From NCBI GenBank assembly GCA_934402395.1, contig CAKRTQ010000008.1:1-64000 (forward strand): DNA of 64,000 nucleotides, read 5' to 3'. This DNA comes from an uncultured Eubacteriales bacterium (GTDB lineage Bacteria > Bacillota > Clostridia > Oscillospirales > CAG-272). The notes beneath the pieces were generated by a model, which was not told the DNA's origin, did not search any database, and worked only from the letters and a program-made list of their open reading frames with translations. A program made the position numbers and the translations under genes. The first letter of the stretch is position 1. Each line of letters starts with the position of its first letter. Of the stretch, positions 16,131 to 26,789 are shown piece by piece.

Positions 16131-17001
16131 TTATGATGAATTCGGCTCTTACGATGAGACCGCCGATGATAAAGGAAGCAAGGTTGGCGGCAATGGAGAA
16201 GAACCACGCCTTTCCGACACCGCGCAGCCTGCCGTTTTCATCGCGACAAGACAGAGTAAAGGTGTATATCAGACCTTCAGCCAAAAAGACCAATACTTCA
16301 AGCAGAATGTAGTACATCGCCATTGTAAGCCAGCCCTCGCGGAAGTTTATGATGTTCAGCCCGAGGTTCAAAAGTACCTGAGTTGCAATGTTGGTGATGA
16401 TAACGGTCCTCCGCGTGCGCGGAGCAAGATAGCCGAACGGTTTTGCGATGAGCAGCTCGATCCCGAGCGTCAGCAGAACGCGCAGGAAAAATCCCGCTGC
16501 CTCGCGCAAGTAATTGTAGCTTTGCTTTACCGCCAGCGTTCCGTCTCCGTTGTCGTGTATAGTGAAATAGCTTGAAAATGCATATTGCTTCAGAATCCCG
16601 CTGACGGCAAAGCTGTCGGTGGCCGGATAATAGATGAGCACTTTGAATACATCGGGCGGGTAATATCCCCAGCGCCAGTCAAAGCTGTCGGTCTCACCGT
16701 TGCACTCTCCGACCATGCCGAGAAAATAAAATCCGTCGGCGTCCCTGTAAGCGTTGAGCTTCAAATATGCTGCCGTTGAAGCATCGGGCTCTCCGTCAGG
16801 ATCAAGATACAGATCGCGGTATGCGCCGTTGTATGGTCCGTAAGACTTTTTTTTCGCAAGCAGCGTAACGTAAAATTCCGCTTCAACCTCCGGAAAAGTC
16901 ACCGTGACCGATGAGTGCGGTCCGCAATCGGCAGCTGCGCCGATAGTGCAGAGCATTGCGGCAATAAGCGCGAAAATAATGAAAGACGCAGTCTTCTTCA
17001 T
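16126..17001 (-). CDS. secreted N-terminal/polytopic C-terminal membrane protein
   Basis: 291 residues. A signal-like segment (MKKTASFIIFALIAAMLCTIGAAAD) is followed by an extracytoplasmic beta-rich domain to about residue 155. About four membrane spans fill the remaining part (FLRVLLTLGIELLIAKPFGYL; VIITNIATQVLLNLGLNII; YYILLEVLVFLAEGLIYTF; AWFFSIAANLASFIIGGLIV). The C-terminal half resembles small clostridial membrane proteins of unknown role. The ribosome site CAGGAGG is strong. It is third in the ECF-2 operon, 20 bp after the anti-sigma-like gene, so it may be a regulated target or part of signal sensing. Confidence 0.6.
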   Translation of the reverse strand: MKKTASFIIFALIAAMLCTIGAAADCGPHSSVTVTFPEVEAEFYVTLLAKKKSYGPYNGAYRDLYLDPDGEPDASTAAYLKLNAYRDADGFYFLGMVGECNGETDSFDWRWGYYPPDVFKVLIYYPATDSFAVSGILKQYAFSSYFTIHDNGDGTLAVKQSYNYLREAAGFFLRVLLTLGIELLIAKPFGYLAPRTRRTVIITNIATQVLLNLGLNIINFREGWLTMAMYYILLEVLVFLAEGLIYTFTLSCRDENGRLRGVGKAWFFSIAANLASFIIGGLIVRAEFIIK

Positions 17002-17021
17002 TGCCGTTTCCTCCTGTTTTG

Positions 17022-17888
17022 TCAGTTTGCTTTTTCGGGTATCAGAATGCCGAGGTAGTATCCGAGCGGGTCGTTGCGGTAGCGCGTTTCAACTTCCAGT
17101 ACGTAAAACACGCCGTCATATTCAAAGCCGGCTGTGTAGAATCTGCACCACTCGGTCTTTTGACGGGCAATTTCGACCGCAAGCTCTTCTTCGCCGATGC
17201 GGTCGGCGACCCCGTTTTTCTTCAGCCGCTCAAGTATCTCTGTGTCGAGCGCGTCAAATTCCTCATCGGTATACCTGCCCGAAATATACCCGCGTGAATA
17301 CCCTTCGTTTTCCGACAGATCGGCGTATTTCACCGTGACGCCGTTCACCTCCATTGTAGTTCTGCTCTGCGAGTAGTGATCGTATACCTTGCCGCCCGAC
17401 GATTGTGTCTTGTATCTGTTCTCGGGGTCATCTGTCGGTACAAAATTGTTGGGGAGATATGCGCTTATCTTTACAAAGTCAAACACGCCGGGTGCGCTGT
17501 ATGCGGTGGTGTAGTGAAGCACGTTCCACTTTTTACGGTCGTATCTTCCGTCCTTGTCGTGGAGGAGCGATGCCTCGCAGCCGACTTTGCCGTCCGGCAG
17601 ACGTGAGATGAGCAGATCACGGTATTCTTCGGGGGCAACATAATCTGCATGATAGTTGCTCCAGTCCCAGTCCGATGGTGATGCGTTTGCACCGCCGAAG
17701 ATCGTGTACAAAAGCGGTATCACGGCGCATACGACAAGGCAGAAGCATGCCGCGGGAATCAGCGTTAATTTCAGCACGCGCCGCACGCGGCGTTTTTTTA
17801 TTGCCCGGGGGCTTGCTGCTTCGGCATATTCGTCTACAAAGCGGTCGGATATACCGCTTATGGCATCAATAAGTATTTCTCTGTCCAT
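17022..17888 (-). CDS. anti-sigma-like membrane protein of ECF-2 operon
   Basis: 288 residues from the ATG that has AAAGGAG in front. The first 40 residues are cytoplasmic (MDREILIDAISGISDRFVDEYAEA, then KKRRVRR). One membrane span follows (LTLIPAACFCLVVCAVIPLLY, about 47-67), then an outer domain with YHADYVAPEEYRDLLISRLPDG and a C-terminal AGFEYDGVFYVLEVETRY. Gene order sigma then membrane protein, 28 bp apart, supports an anti-sigma role. No zinc motif is seen. Confidence 0.6.
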   Translation of the reverse strand: MDREILIDAISGISDRFVDEYAEAASPRAIKKRRVRRVLKLTLIPAACFCLVVCAVIPLLYTIFGGANASPSDWDWSNYHADYVAPEEYRDLLISRLPDGKVGCEASLLHDKDGRYDRKKWNVLHYTTAYSAPGVFDFVKISAYLPNNFVPTDDPENRYKTQSSGGKVYDHYSQSRTTMEVNGVTVKYADLSENEGYSRGYISGRYTDEEFDALDTEILERLKKNGVADRIGEEELAVEIARQKTEWCRFYTAGFEYDGVFYVLEVETRYRNDPLGYYLGILIPEKAN

Positions 17889-17915
17889 TTTTTCTCCTTT
17901 CATTCGGTACGTGTA

Positions 17916-18479
17916 TTACAGCGGGATCTCCGCCGCTTCAAGCTCGCGCCGCAGGCTCAGCCGTGCGCGGTGCAGTGCCGATTTTGCCGCCGGCTCGCTC
18001 ATTCCGAACATAGCGGCAAGCTCCTTCAGCTCCGCGCCCTCAAAGTATCTGCCCACAAACAAAAGACGCGTCTTTTTTGTCTGTTGCGCAAGCCAGCGGT
18101 CGATGACCGCGCTTATCTCGGCGGAGTCTGTGGCGGTAATGTCGGCACGGTCTGGCAGACATTCCTCAAGCTCCGCAAACGGCAGCGGCTCTTCCGCGCC
18201 GCCGCGCTTCCGGCAGGTCGCTGATCTGCGGCGGTTTAGCGCAATATTGCGTGTGATGCGGCATATATACGCCGAGAGCGACGCGGGCCGGTTGGGCGGG
18301 ATGGAATTCCACACGGCAAGCAGCGCGTCGTTGAAGCATTCCTCGGCGTCCTCGGACGATGAGAGGATGCAGGCGGCAATTCGGCGGCAAAGCGCGCCGT
18401 ATCTGTCGGATGCGGCACGAAGTCCCGCTTCGTCTCTGGCGTATATCAGCTCTGTCATGCGTTTGTCATTAGCGTCCAT
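17916..18479 (-). CDS. ECF-type sigma factor (ECF-2)
   Basis: 187 residues. Region 2 includes YGALCRRIAACILSSSEDAEECFNDALLAVWNSIPP and PASLSAYICRITRNIALNRRR. Region 4 includes FVGRYFEGAELKELAAMFGMSEPAAKSALHRARLSLRRELE. The linker is acidic and longer than in the sigma factor at 3152. It heads a three-gene minus-strand operon. A candidate ECF-style promoter lies 45 bp upstream, so it is probably autoregulated. Confidence 0.85.
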   Translation of the reverse strand: MDANDKRMTELIYARDEAGLRAASDRYGALCRRIAACILSSSEDAEECFNDALLAVWNSIPPNRPASLSAYICRITRNIALNRRRSATCRKRGGAEEPLPFAELEECLPDRADITATDSAEISAVIDRWLAQQTKKTRLLFVGRYFEGAELKELAAMFGMSEPAAKSALHRARLSLRRELEAAEIPL

Positions 18480-18523
18480 ATCGGAAAGCCTTTCGTTCTG
18501 TTATTGAGGTCCCTCATACATTA

Positions 18524-18549
18524 AGACAACATTTTTTCGCTTCGGTTTC
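18524..18549 (-). promoter_or_regulatory. candidate ECF promoter of the ECF-2 operon
   Basis: On the minus strand GAAACC (18544-18549) and GTCT (18524-18527) are 16 bp apart, close to the common ECF pattern of an AAC-type -35 and a GTC-type -10. It differs from the motif used near the first ECF operon. Confidence 0.45.
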
Positions 18550-18605
18550 TTTAATTATATCATCGGAATTGAAAAAAAGCAATTTATTTTTCCCGCGTGT
18601 TGTGG

Positions 18606-18611
18606 TATAAT
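18606..18611 (+). promoter_or_regulatory. extended -10 of ligA
   Basis: TGGTATAAT gives an extended -10 ending about 38 bp before the ligA start. The -35 position (18583-18588) reads TTTATT, a weak match. Confidence 0.55.
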
Positions 18612-18634
18612 AGAATGCGTAATAAAAAACATGA

Positions 18635-20677
<2,043 letters not shown>

Positions 20678-20684
20678 ACAATGA

Positions 20685-20732
20685 GAGTGCCAAAAAGCTC
20701 ATTTTGAGCTTTTTGGCACTCATGCCTTTTTA
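20685..20732. terminator. bidirectional hairpin between ligA and lipoprotein operon
   Basis: Perfect stem GAGTGCCAAAAAGCTC with its complement around ATTTT, and a T tail on the plus side. It serves the convergent ends of ligA and the minus-strand operon, and is a member of the same hairpin family as 16079 and 56544. Confidence 0.85.
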
Positions 20733-21770
20733 TTCATTTACAGCCGCCGCGAGCGGTATGTAATAAAGATTCGACTTTTGCGTTATGAAGTAAAGGCGGT
20801 CGCCGATAACGGTGCAGTCTTCAAGCTCCTCTGTCACCTCCGATACGTCGATCGGCGGCAGCAGCTTTTTTGCCTCAAGATCCCACGCGCGTATCGCCGA
20901 TGGATTGTTTTCCTTGCCGGTGCCGAAGGTGTAGAATAGATATTTTCCGTACACTGTGCCGCCCTGCGTGAAGTTTACATTGTATTCGGTCGTAAATTGC
21001 TCCACAACGTCATCGGCGGTGAGCACGACGAGCTTTTTGTCGGTAGACGGCAGGCGGAATTTTGTTATTATGTAGCGGTTTTCATCGTAATACGCATCCA
21101 TCGAGCGGTTCGTGCGGTAGCGCGCGCCGTGAAGCCAGATGTACTCGCCGTCGGTGCCGACGAGCCATGACGGCCAGCCCCAATAGGGCATATATCCTGC
21201 CGCCGCAAAGCCGGACTGGTCGAGATGCAGCGTCTGGATGCACTCGGAAGTGTATTTGCCGTCCTTTTCGACGATGTTTTCAACACTGCACTTCATCACG
21301 TCGCCCGAATTGCCGTCCACAACATAAAGCAGCGGTATTGGGTTGCCATTGTAATGCACCGTGCTGAAATTGCAGTTGTTTGCGTGGTTGCCGTCCGATG
21401 CCGATCCGAGACGAAAGGTGGCTATCGGGTCGGATCTGCCCGAGTCGAGATCAAAAACATTGCAGTCGCCGGTGTGGTAAAGCTGAAAGAGCTTTCCCTG
21501 CCATACCGACATACCCTGAACGGAATTTTTCACCGTTCCCTTGCTGAATTTAATTGCTTTTGTAATGACCATAGGTTGCGCTTCCTTTGTGTCCTCCGGC
21601 AGCGATGCGCTGTCCGTGAGGTCTTTTTTTGTATCCTCCTGCGTCGTTGCAGCAAAAGATGTTGCAGGTGCCGGTCCGGCCGTCTGCCCGCCGGCAGAAG
21701 TGTCGTTCCCGCAAGCCGTGAGAAAAGCTGCTGCGAGAATGACAGTCGCCAAGATAGATGCTTGTTTCAT
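20730..21770 (-). CDS. lipoprotein with probable beta-propeller-like domain
   Basis: 346 residues. The signal MKQASILATVILAAAFLTAC puts the lipobox cysteine at about 20. A Thr/Ala-rich linker extends to about residue 65. The mature domain has repeated strand-rich units, each ending in a hydrophobic readout of a value or label (YLFYTFGTG, RLYFITQ, NLYYIPLAA), as in propeller-type quinoprotein or kelch-like folds. No enzyme motif is seen. It is last in the asd-esterase-lipoprotein run, 30 bp after the preceding lipoprotein. I do not recognise the family. Confidence 0.6.
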   Translation of the reverse strand: MKQASILATVILAAAFLTACGNDTSAGGQTAGPAPATSFAATTQEDTKKDLTDSASLPEDTKEAQPMVITKAIKFSKGTVKNSVQGMSVWQGKLFQLYHTGDCNVFDLDSGRSDPIATFRLGSASDGNHANNCNFSTVHYNGNPIPLLYVVDGNSGDVMKCSVENIVEKDGKYTSECIQTLHLDQSGFAAAGYMPYWGWPSWLVGTDGEYIWLHGARYRTNRSMDAYYDENRYIITKFRLPSTDKKLVVLTADDVVEQFTTEYNVNFTQGGTVYGKYLFYTFGTGKENNPSAIRAWDLEAKKLLPPIDVSEVTEELEDCTVIGDRLYFITQKSNLYYIPLAAAVNE

Positions 21771-21800
21771 TGTCCCCGGTCCCCTTTTTACGGTATTGAT

Positions 21801-22199
21801 TCAGTACCCTTCGTTGGTTACGGTCCACGTGCCGTCGGTGAGAGTCAGCTCTATGCTGCGCGGCTGATCGAGCAGCTCGCCGCCGCGTTTTGCCATGACC
21901 GTAAACACGACTTTGTCCGCTGTCGCCGACTTCACATCAAGCGATACGACCTCAAAGACCGTTTTTTTGTAATACGCACGCGCCGCTTCCTCGGCGCCCT
22001 CGGGGACTTCCGCAGTTCCGGTCGTATCGGCAGGCGCTGCATCGGTTATCGCGCCGGCAGACGTACCGGCAGTTATTGCTGCAGAAGTCGTTTGCGCTGT
22101 GCCCCCGGCGGGTTCGCTTGTGTTATTATCTTTTTTTCCGCACGCGGCAAGCATCACAAGTGACGCAATCAGCACGGATACGATTTTTGCATTCCTCAT
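21801..22199 (-). CDS. small lipoprotein
   Basis: 132 residues. The signal ends at the lipobox MLAAC (Cys about 20). A long Thr/Ala-rich linker (about 24-65) is followed by a compact alpha+beta domain (EEAARAYYKKTVFEVVSLDVKS, then VVFTVMAKRGGE and TLTDGTWTVTNEGY). That layout resembles NTF2-like or DUF4878-like domains of lipoproteins, but it is too short to be sure. Ribosome site CGGAGAAACGG. It lies 22 bp after the GDSL esterase gene. Confidence 0.6.
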   Translation of the reverse strand: MRNAKIVSVLIASLVMLAACGKKDNNTSEPAGGTAQTTSAAITAGTSAGAITDAAPADTTGTAEVPEGAEEAARAYYKKTVFEVVSLDVKSATADKVVFTVMAKRGGELLDQPRSIELTLTDGTWTVTNEGY

Positions 22200-22221
22200 T
22201 TTCCGTTTCTCCGTTCTCCGC

Positions 22222-22998
22222 TCATGCGTGAAGGTCTGTACCGATGAAGCCGACCTCTCTGAAATCCCGCATATTGTGGCGGATGATATAGTCGATATAC
22301 GCCGCCGTCATTTTTGCGGTCAGAAGATACCCTGCGGGATTCATATGCCCGCGCATATAGAACTTTTTTCTGAATTCCGTATCGTAGCGCGGCGCGTATT
22401 CGAAAAAGTCGAGCACGTATGTGTTGTCGTATTTTTCGGCAAATGCATAAAGCAGCTCGCGGTGTGCGCGGCGCAGTTCCTGCTTTCCGTCGTCCTCGTC
22501 GCCGCGCGGCATGGTCATAAGAAAGAACTTTGCCCGCGGCTGGAGTTTTTTGAGCCTTTCAATGATGTGCGCATAATAATACGCAAACGTCATGTGCGCG
22601 GGGTCGGGCGAATCAATGTCGTCGATACTGCCGATCTCCTGCTTTTTGCCGAAAAGATCGTTAACACCGAGCGCGATTATATAGCACTGCGCCGCATACG
22701 ACGGGTTCCAGTAGCCGTTTGCATCGGCGAATTTCTCCCAATACTCCTTGGCGGTCATTCCGCCGCGCGACATATTGTAGACCTTGCTGCCGCACATACG
22801 CGCCATGAACTGCCCCCACGAATATTCGTACATATCGTGGTAGCTGCTGCCCTTTTCGGCAGCAGCTTCAAACTCGCCGGACGACAGGCTGTCGCCTATG
22901 CACGCAACGGTGCGAAAAATCGCCGTGTATCCGCCGTCTGTCGGTATGTTGTCGAGCGGTCTTTCGGAGGCGTTATCGAAAATGTCGTCAAGCTTCAT
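22222..22998 (-). CDS. SGNH/GDSL-family hydrolase
   Basis: 258 residues without a signal peptide. Block I carries the nucleophile (ACIGDSLSSGEFE, Ser near 35). The Gly block lies in MSRGGMTAKEY, the Asn block is GVNDLFG, and the block V His is in MRGHMNPAGYLLTAKM. These esterases remove acyl groups from glycans, lipids or small molecules; the target is unknown. It sits 40 bp after asd in the same orientation. Confidence 0.8.
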   Translation of the reverse strand: MKLDDIFDNASERPLDNIPTDGGYTAIFRTVACIGDSLSSGEFEAAAEKGSSYHDMYEYSWGQFMARMCGSKVYNMSRGGMTAKEYWEKFADANGYWNPSYAAQCYIIALGVNDLFGKKQEIGSIDDIDSPDPAHMTFAYYYAHIIERLKKLQPRAKFFLMTMPRGDEDDGKQELRRAHRELLYAFAEKYDNTYVLDFFEYAPRYDTEFRKKFYMRGHMNPAGYLLTAKMTAAYIDYIIRHNMRDFREVGFIGTDLHA

Positions 22999-23038
22999 TC
23001 TCTCACATCCTTCCTTTGTTCGGGATTTGCCGGTGCGA

Positions 23039-24115
23039 TCAGTCCATATATCCGAGTCTGTAAAGCAGCTCGGCGTTCAGCACGGCACCGCCCGCCGCGC
23101 CGCGAAGGGTATTGTGCGAAAGCCCGACAAACTTCCAGTCAAACAGCGTGTCGGAGCGCAGTCTGCCCGCAGATATGCCCATGCCTCCGTACAGCATACG
23201 GTCGAGTGCCGCTTGCGGACGGTCGTCCTCTTCAAAGTATGTGATAAACTGCTTCGGTGCGCTCGGCAGTTCAAGCTCCTGCGGCAGTCCGCGGTAGGAA
23301 GCCCAACAGTCGAGGATCTCTTCTTTTGTCGGATTGCGCTCAAAGCTCATGAACACTGCGGCAGTGTGACCGTCGGTCACCGGCACGCGGATGCACTGCG
23401 TGGTTATGAGCGGCTCGGCTGCGGGGACCACAATGCCGTCCTTTACGTCGCCCCAGATGCGAAGCGGCTCTTTTTCGCTTTTTTCTTCTTCGCCGCCGAT
23501 GTAGGGGATCACGTTGTCTATCATCTCGCGCCATTCATTGAAGGTCTTGCCGGCGCCGGATATCGCCTGATAGGTCGTGGCTGCGACGGCTTTTATCCCG
23601 AACTCGCGCAGCGGCGAGAGCATAGGGACATAGGACTGTATCGAGCAGTTCGGTTTGACTGCGATAAAGCCGCGCGTCGTTCCGAGCCGCGCGCGCTGGT
23701 GCGTTATCACCTCGGCATGGGAGGCGTTGATCTCGGGCATTATCATCGGTACGTCCGGCGTCCAGCGGTTGGCAGAGTTGTTTGAAATGACGGGCAGCTC
23801 ATGCCGCGCGAGGTTTTCCTCAAGTGCCTTTGTTTCGTCTTTCGGCATATTTACGGCGCAAAAAACAAACTGCGCACGTCCGGCTATTGCATCCGCATCG
23901 GCAGCGTCGAGAACTACCATGTCCGCAAATTTTTCGGGCATCGGTACGCTCATTTTCCAGCGCGCGCCGACAGCCTCGCGGTAGCTTCTTCCCGCCGAGC
24001 GCGCGGACGCGGCGAGGCAGGTGACCTCAAAGTAAGGGTGGTTTTCAAGCAGAGTCAGAAAGCGCTGACCGACCATGCCGGTGGCGCCGACTACACAACA
24101 GGATAATTTATTCAT
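23039..24115 (-). CDS. asd: aspartate-semialdehyde dehydrogenase
   Basis: 358 residues. It reduces aspartyl phosphate to aspartate semialdehyde, the branch point to lysine/diaminopimelate, methionine and threonine. The NADP fold opens with VVGATGMVGQRFLTLL. The catalytic cysteine is in KPNCSIQSYVPML (Cys about 157), followed by TTYQAISGAG and the active His in RVPVTDGHTAAVF. The NCSIQ form and length match the archaeal/fungal-type branch (TIGR00978-like) rather than the classical Bacillus type. Ribosome site CCGGAGA, 8 nt before ATG. It is the first gene of the downstream lipoprotein operon. Confidence 0.93.
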   Translation of the reverse strand: MNKLSCCVVGATGMVGQRFLTLLENHPYFEVTCLAASARSAGRSYREAVGARWKMSVPMPEKFADMVVLDAADADAIAGRAQFVFCAVNMPKDETKALEENLARHELPVISNNSANRWTPDVPMIMPEINASHAEVITHQRARLGTTRGFIAVKPNCSIQSYVPMLSPLREFGIKAVAATTYQAISGAGKTFNEWREMIDNVIPYIGGEEEKSEKEPLRIWGDVKDGIVVPAAEPLITTQCIRVPVTDGHTAAVFMSFERNPTKEEILDCWASYRGLPQELELPSAPKQFITYFEEDDRPQAALDRMLYGGMGISAGRLRSDTLFDWKFVGLSHNTLRGAAGGAVLNAELLYRLGYMD

Positions 24116-24136
24116 TCTTGGTCTCCGGTAAATCAG

Positions 24137-24165
24137 ATTATATTGTATTTATATGATATCATAAA
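24137..24165 (-). promoter_or_regulatory. promoter of asd operon
   Basis: On the minus strand TTTATG (24160-24165) and TATAAT (24137-24142) are 17 bp apart, 22 bp before the asd start. Confidence 0.6.
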
Positions 24166-24221
24166 AGCGGTCAAAAATCAATAGCCGCACGGCAAAAATG
24201 CAAGTTTCGGAAGCGCAATAT

Positions 24222-25124
24222 TCATTTATCGCTGTTCTTTTGTTTTACGTATTCATTGTATACGTTGCTCTTGGGAACGCCGCGGTCACGCGCCGCCGCC
24301 TTTATCGCTTCGCGCTCCGGCATACCGCCGCTTATATAGTGCGCAACGTGTTCGGCAGGCGACATATCGCTCCAGAATGCGGCAGGCTCCTTCCGCGCGG
24401 CTCCTTCAAGTATCAAAACATATTCGCCGCGCGGCTCGTTTTTATCATAATATTCCGCTGCTCCCGCAAGCGTCATGCGAAGGGTCTCCTCGTTTAGTTT
24501 GGTCAGCTCACGGCAGATAGATATCCGGCGTTCTCCGCCGGCGTGCTCCGACAGGTCGGAAAGCGTGGTTCTCAGACGATGGGGAGCCTCGTGAAGGATC
24601 ACTGTGCGCTCCTCGGAGCTTACAGCGTCAAGACGCTCGCGCCGCTCACGCCCCGTGACGGGCAGAAAACCCTCAAAGCAAAAACGGGCGGTGGGGAGTC
24701 CCGAAACCGTCAGAGCGACGATGCCGGCACACGCGCCCGGGATCGAGAATACGGGAATTTTCGCATCGGCGCACAGGCGCACAAGATCCTCACCGGGGTC
24801 GGAAATTCCGGGTGTGCCCGCATCGGTCACGAGGGCGCAGCTTTCCCCCGCCGCAAGACGTTCAACGATCTCGGGACCGCGCGAGGCTTTGTTGTGTTCG
24901 TGGTATGACACCATTGGCTTTGAAACGCCGATGTGTGCAAGCAGCCTTCCGGAGTTGCGTGTGTCTTCGGCAGCTACAAAATCGACTCCGGAGAGCACCT
25001 TCACCGCGCGGTATGTGATGTCTGAAAGATTGCCTATCGGTGTGGCTACGAGGTATAGCGTGCCGCCTTCAACGCGGTTGCGCTCGGGTGAGGCCGTAAT
25101 GGCAGATGTAAATTCATTTTGCAT
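24222..25124 (-). CDS. rsmI: 16S rRNA 2'-O-methyltransferase (C1402)
   Basis: 300 residues, the normal RsmI size. It methylates the ribose of C1402 in the small-subunit decoding centre. The SAM tetrapyrrole-methylase fold is evident: TLYLVATPIGNLSDITYRAV, VDFVAAEDTRNSGRLLAHIG, SYHEHN, ALVTDAGTPGISDPGEDLV, FLPVTGRERRERLD, the FESPHR-equivalent LHEAPHRL, and CRELTKLNEE. The C-terminus ends with a small RsmI HTH-like region (SKSNVYNEYVKQK). The ATG at 25124 is preferred; a GTG 27 bp upstream is an alternative. Confidence 0.93.
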   Translation of the reverse strand: MQNEFTSAITASPERNRVEGGTLYLVATPIGNLSDITYRAVKVLSGVDFVAAEDTRNSGRLLAHIGVSKPMVSYHEHNKASRGPEIVERLAAGESCALVTDAGTPGISDPGEDLVRLCADAKIPVFSIPGACAGIVALTVSGLPTARFCFEGFLPVTGRERRERLDAVSSEERTVILHEAPHRLRTTLSDLSEHAGGERRISICRELTKLNEETLRMTLAGAAEYYDKNEPRGEYVLILEGAARKEPAAFWSDMSPAEHVAHYISGGMPEREAIKAAARDRGVPKSNVYNEYVKQKNSDK

Positions 25125-25232
25125 GATATTTCCGTTTCTCCGCACTGTCACAGAATAACTTGGCGGTGCATATTATTGAAGGTGAAATAAGCTTGTAGCT
25201 GTCCTGCCGCGCGGGACAGGAAGAGGGGGAAC

Positions 25233-25799
25233 ATGGCATATAAGATCTACATAGATCAGGGACACAATCCGGTCAACCCGAATGCGGGATCCGAGGGCAA
25301 CGGACTGCGGGAACAAGATATAGTATACACCATCGGGCAGGAACTTGCAAGACTTTTGCGCGCAAATGGTAATTTTGATGTCAGACTTTCTCGTCCCACA
25401 CCCGAAACACAGCTCGGAACAAGCAATACCACAAGCCTTGCCGCCCGTGTCAACGATGCAAATGCATGGGGAGCCGACTATTTTATCAGCCTTCATACGA
25501 ACGCATCGGGAGATCCCACACCAAGCGGGAGCGAGGCGTTGGTCTTTTCGCAGCCCTCTGCCGCTTCTGCTCTCGGTACGGATATACTCGGGTGGCTGAA
25601 CCACCTGACAGGTCTCCGCAATCGCGGCGTTGTTACCCGATCGGGGCTTTATGTGCTGCGAAAAACGCGAATGCCGGCTGTGCTTATGGAACTTGGGTTC
25701 ATTACAAATCCCAACGATGCACGACTTATGAGAGATGAGCCAACGCTTTTTGCCGAGGCGATATACAACGGCATACTTGAATATCTTGGGATGCTGTAA
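25233..25799 (+). CDS. N-acetylmuramoyl-L-alanine amidase (Amidase_3)
   Basis: 188 residues, one catalytic domain only. Zinc ligands are visible as His 11 (IDQGHNP), Glu 27 (GLREQD) and His 88 (SLHTNAS), and the catalytic Glu 153 in LMELGFITN. It cleaves the muramic acid-L-alanine bond of peptidoglycan. There is no signal peptide, membrane span or cell-wall-binding domain, so it may act after lysis, like the mother-cell amidase CwlC, or be exported some other way; that is inference. Start ATG follows GAGGGGG. Confidence 0.92.
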   Translation: MAYKIYIDQGHNPVNPNAGSEGNGLREQDIVYTIGQELARLLRANGNFDVRLSRPTPETQLGTSNTTSLAARVNDANAWGADYFISLHTNASGDPTPSGSEALVFSQPSAASALGTDILGWLNHLTGLRNRGVVTRSGLYVLRKTRMPAVLMELGFITNPNDARLMRDEPTLFAEAIYNGILEYLGML

Positions 25800-26177
25800 A
25801 AATAATGTCTCTCTGTTGGAAGACGATAAATTAGATGAATTATCCTTGAAACAGACGATGATTATCTAACTTATTAGATACCAATCTACAAAACAGTGGC
25901 AATGGTGTATTATTATCGTCTTATAACAGGGGAAATCAATAATGCGGGAGAATTTTGACGTTGAGCCATGAACAAAAGATAAATTAAATTTACCGCACGT
26001 TGGCCGGCAAAAGGCGGCTGAAAAACGATGCCCGGGAACTCCCCGGCGAGCTTTTAACACCGTCTTTCGCTGACGTCGGCAACGGGTTGCTGCGTTGCGA
26101 ACGGTGACAGAAACAGTTATGCGGGCAGCCGCGCTTTGGGCGCGGCTACCCGCAGGTTTGTTTGTTATTTCGTTCTT
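25800..26177. other. 378-bp gene-free, AT-rich gap
   Basis: No coding frame with a ribosome site is seen. The first 190 bp are markedly AT-rich. A GC-rich hairpin at 26117-26153 (GCGGGCAGCCGCGC with GCGCGGCTACCCGC) lies between the convergent amidase and PAP2 genes and could serve either as a weak terminator. A GGCTGAAAAACGA...AACACCG segment near 26014-26064 resembles a decayed copy of the hairpin family found elsewhere in the window. Confidence 0.5.
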
Positions 26178-26756
26178 TCAGATTTTTTTCAGCTCATTCT
26201 TTTTGACCACTTTGTTCCATACAGCATTGACGATGAAGTACGAGGCTATCGCAAAGCCAATGCCGAGGATCATTCCGGCAAAAACATCGGTGGGGTAATG
26301 AATGAAGAAATAAAGTCTTGAAAAGGCTATCAGCACAGCCAGCACAAGTGCGGGCGCGCCCCATTTTTTGTTGCACAGGAAGATACCGAACGCGCCTTCA
26401 AAGGATGCCAGCGTGTGACCGGAGGGGAAGGATGCATCATGCGGAGGCTTTATCAGAAGTGTTGCGCGTGTCACGATCGGATCCCACGCGGCATTGTCAT
26501 ATGGTCTTATGCGGTTGATCAGCGGTTTGAGTATCCCGTTCCCGAAGATCAGTCCGAGCACCAGAGCACCGCCCATAACGATACCGGTCTTGCGCGTCTT
26601 TTTGAATATCAGCAGTACAGCTGCCAGTGCTATCCAGAACCATCCCGCGTCTGCGAGATGAGTTATTACACTGAAAACGCCGTCAAAAAACGGAGTGTGA
26701 AGATGTTCGTTTATCCAGTTGAGTATAGAATAATCGAAGCTGTAAATAGCGTTCAT
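26178..26756 (-). CDS. PAP2-superfamily membrane phosphatase
   Basis: 192 residues with about five spans. The tripartite acid-phosphatase signature is complete: KPLINRIRP, then PSGH in DASFPSGHTLASF, then SRLYFFIHYPTDVFAG. Such proteins dephosphorylate lipid pyrophosphates, for example undecaprenyl pyrophosphate (BcrC-like), or phosphatidate. It is the last gene of an envelope operon that also encodes a glycosyltransferase-flippase fusion, which favours recycling of an undecaprenyl carrier. Ribosome site GGAAAGGA. Confidence 0.87.
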   Translation of the reverse strand: MNAIYSFDYSILNWINEHLHTPFFDGVFSVITHLADAGWFWIALAAVLLIFKKTRKTGIVMGGALVLGLIFGNGILKPLINRIRPYDNAAWDPIVTRATLLIKPPHDASFPSGHTLASFEGAFGIFLCNKKWGAPALVLAVLIAFSRLYFFIHYPTDVFAGMILGIGFAIASYFIVNAVWNKVVKKNELKKI

Positions 26757-26789
26757 GTCGTGTTCCTTTCCGTCTGTTTATTTGCGGGG

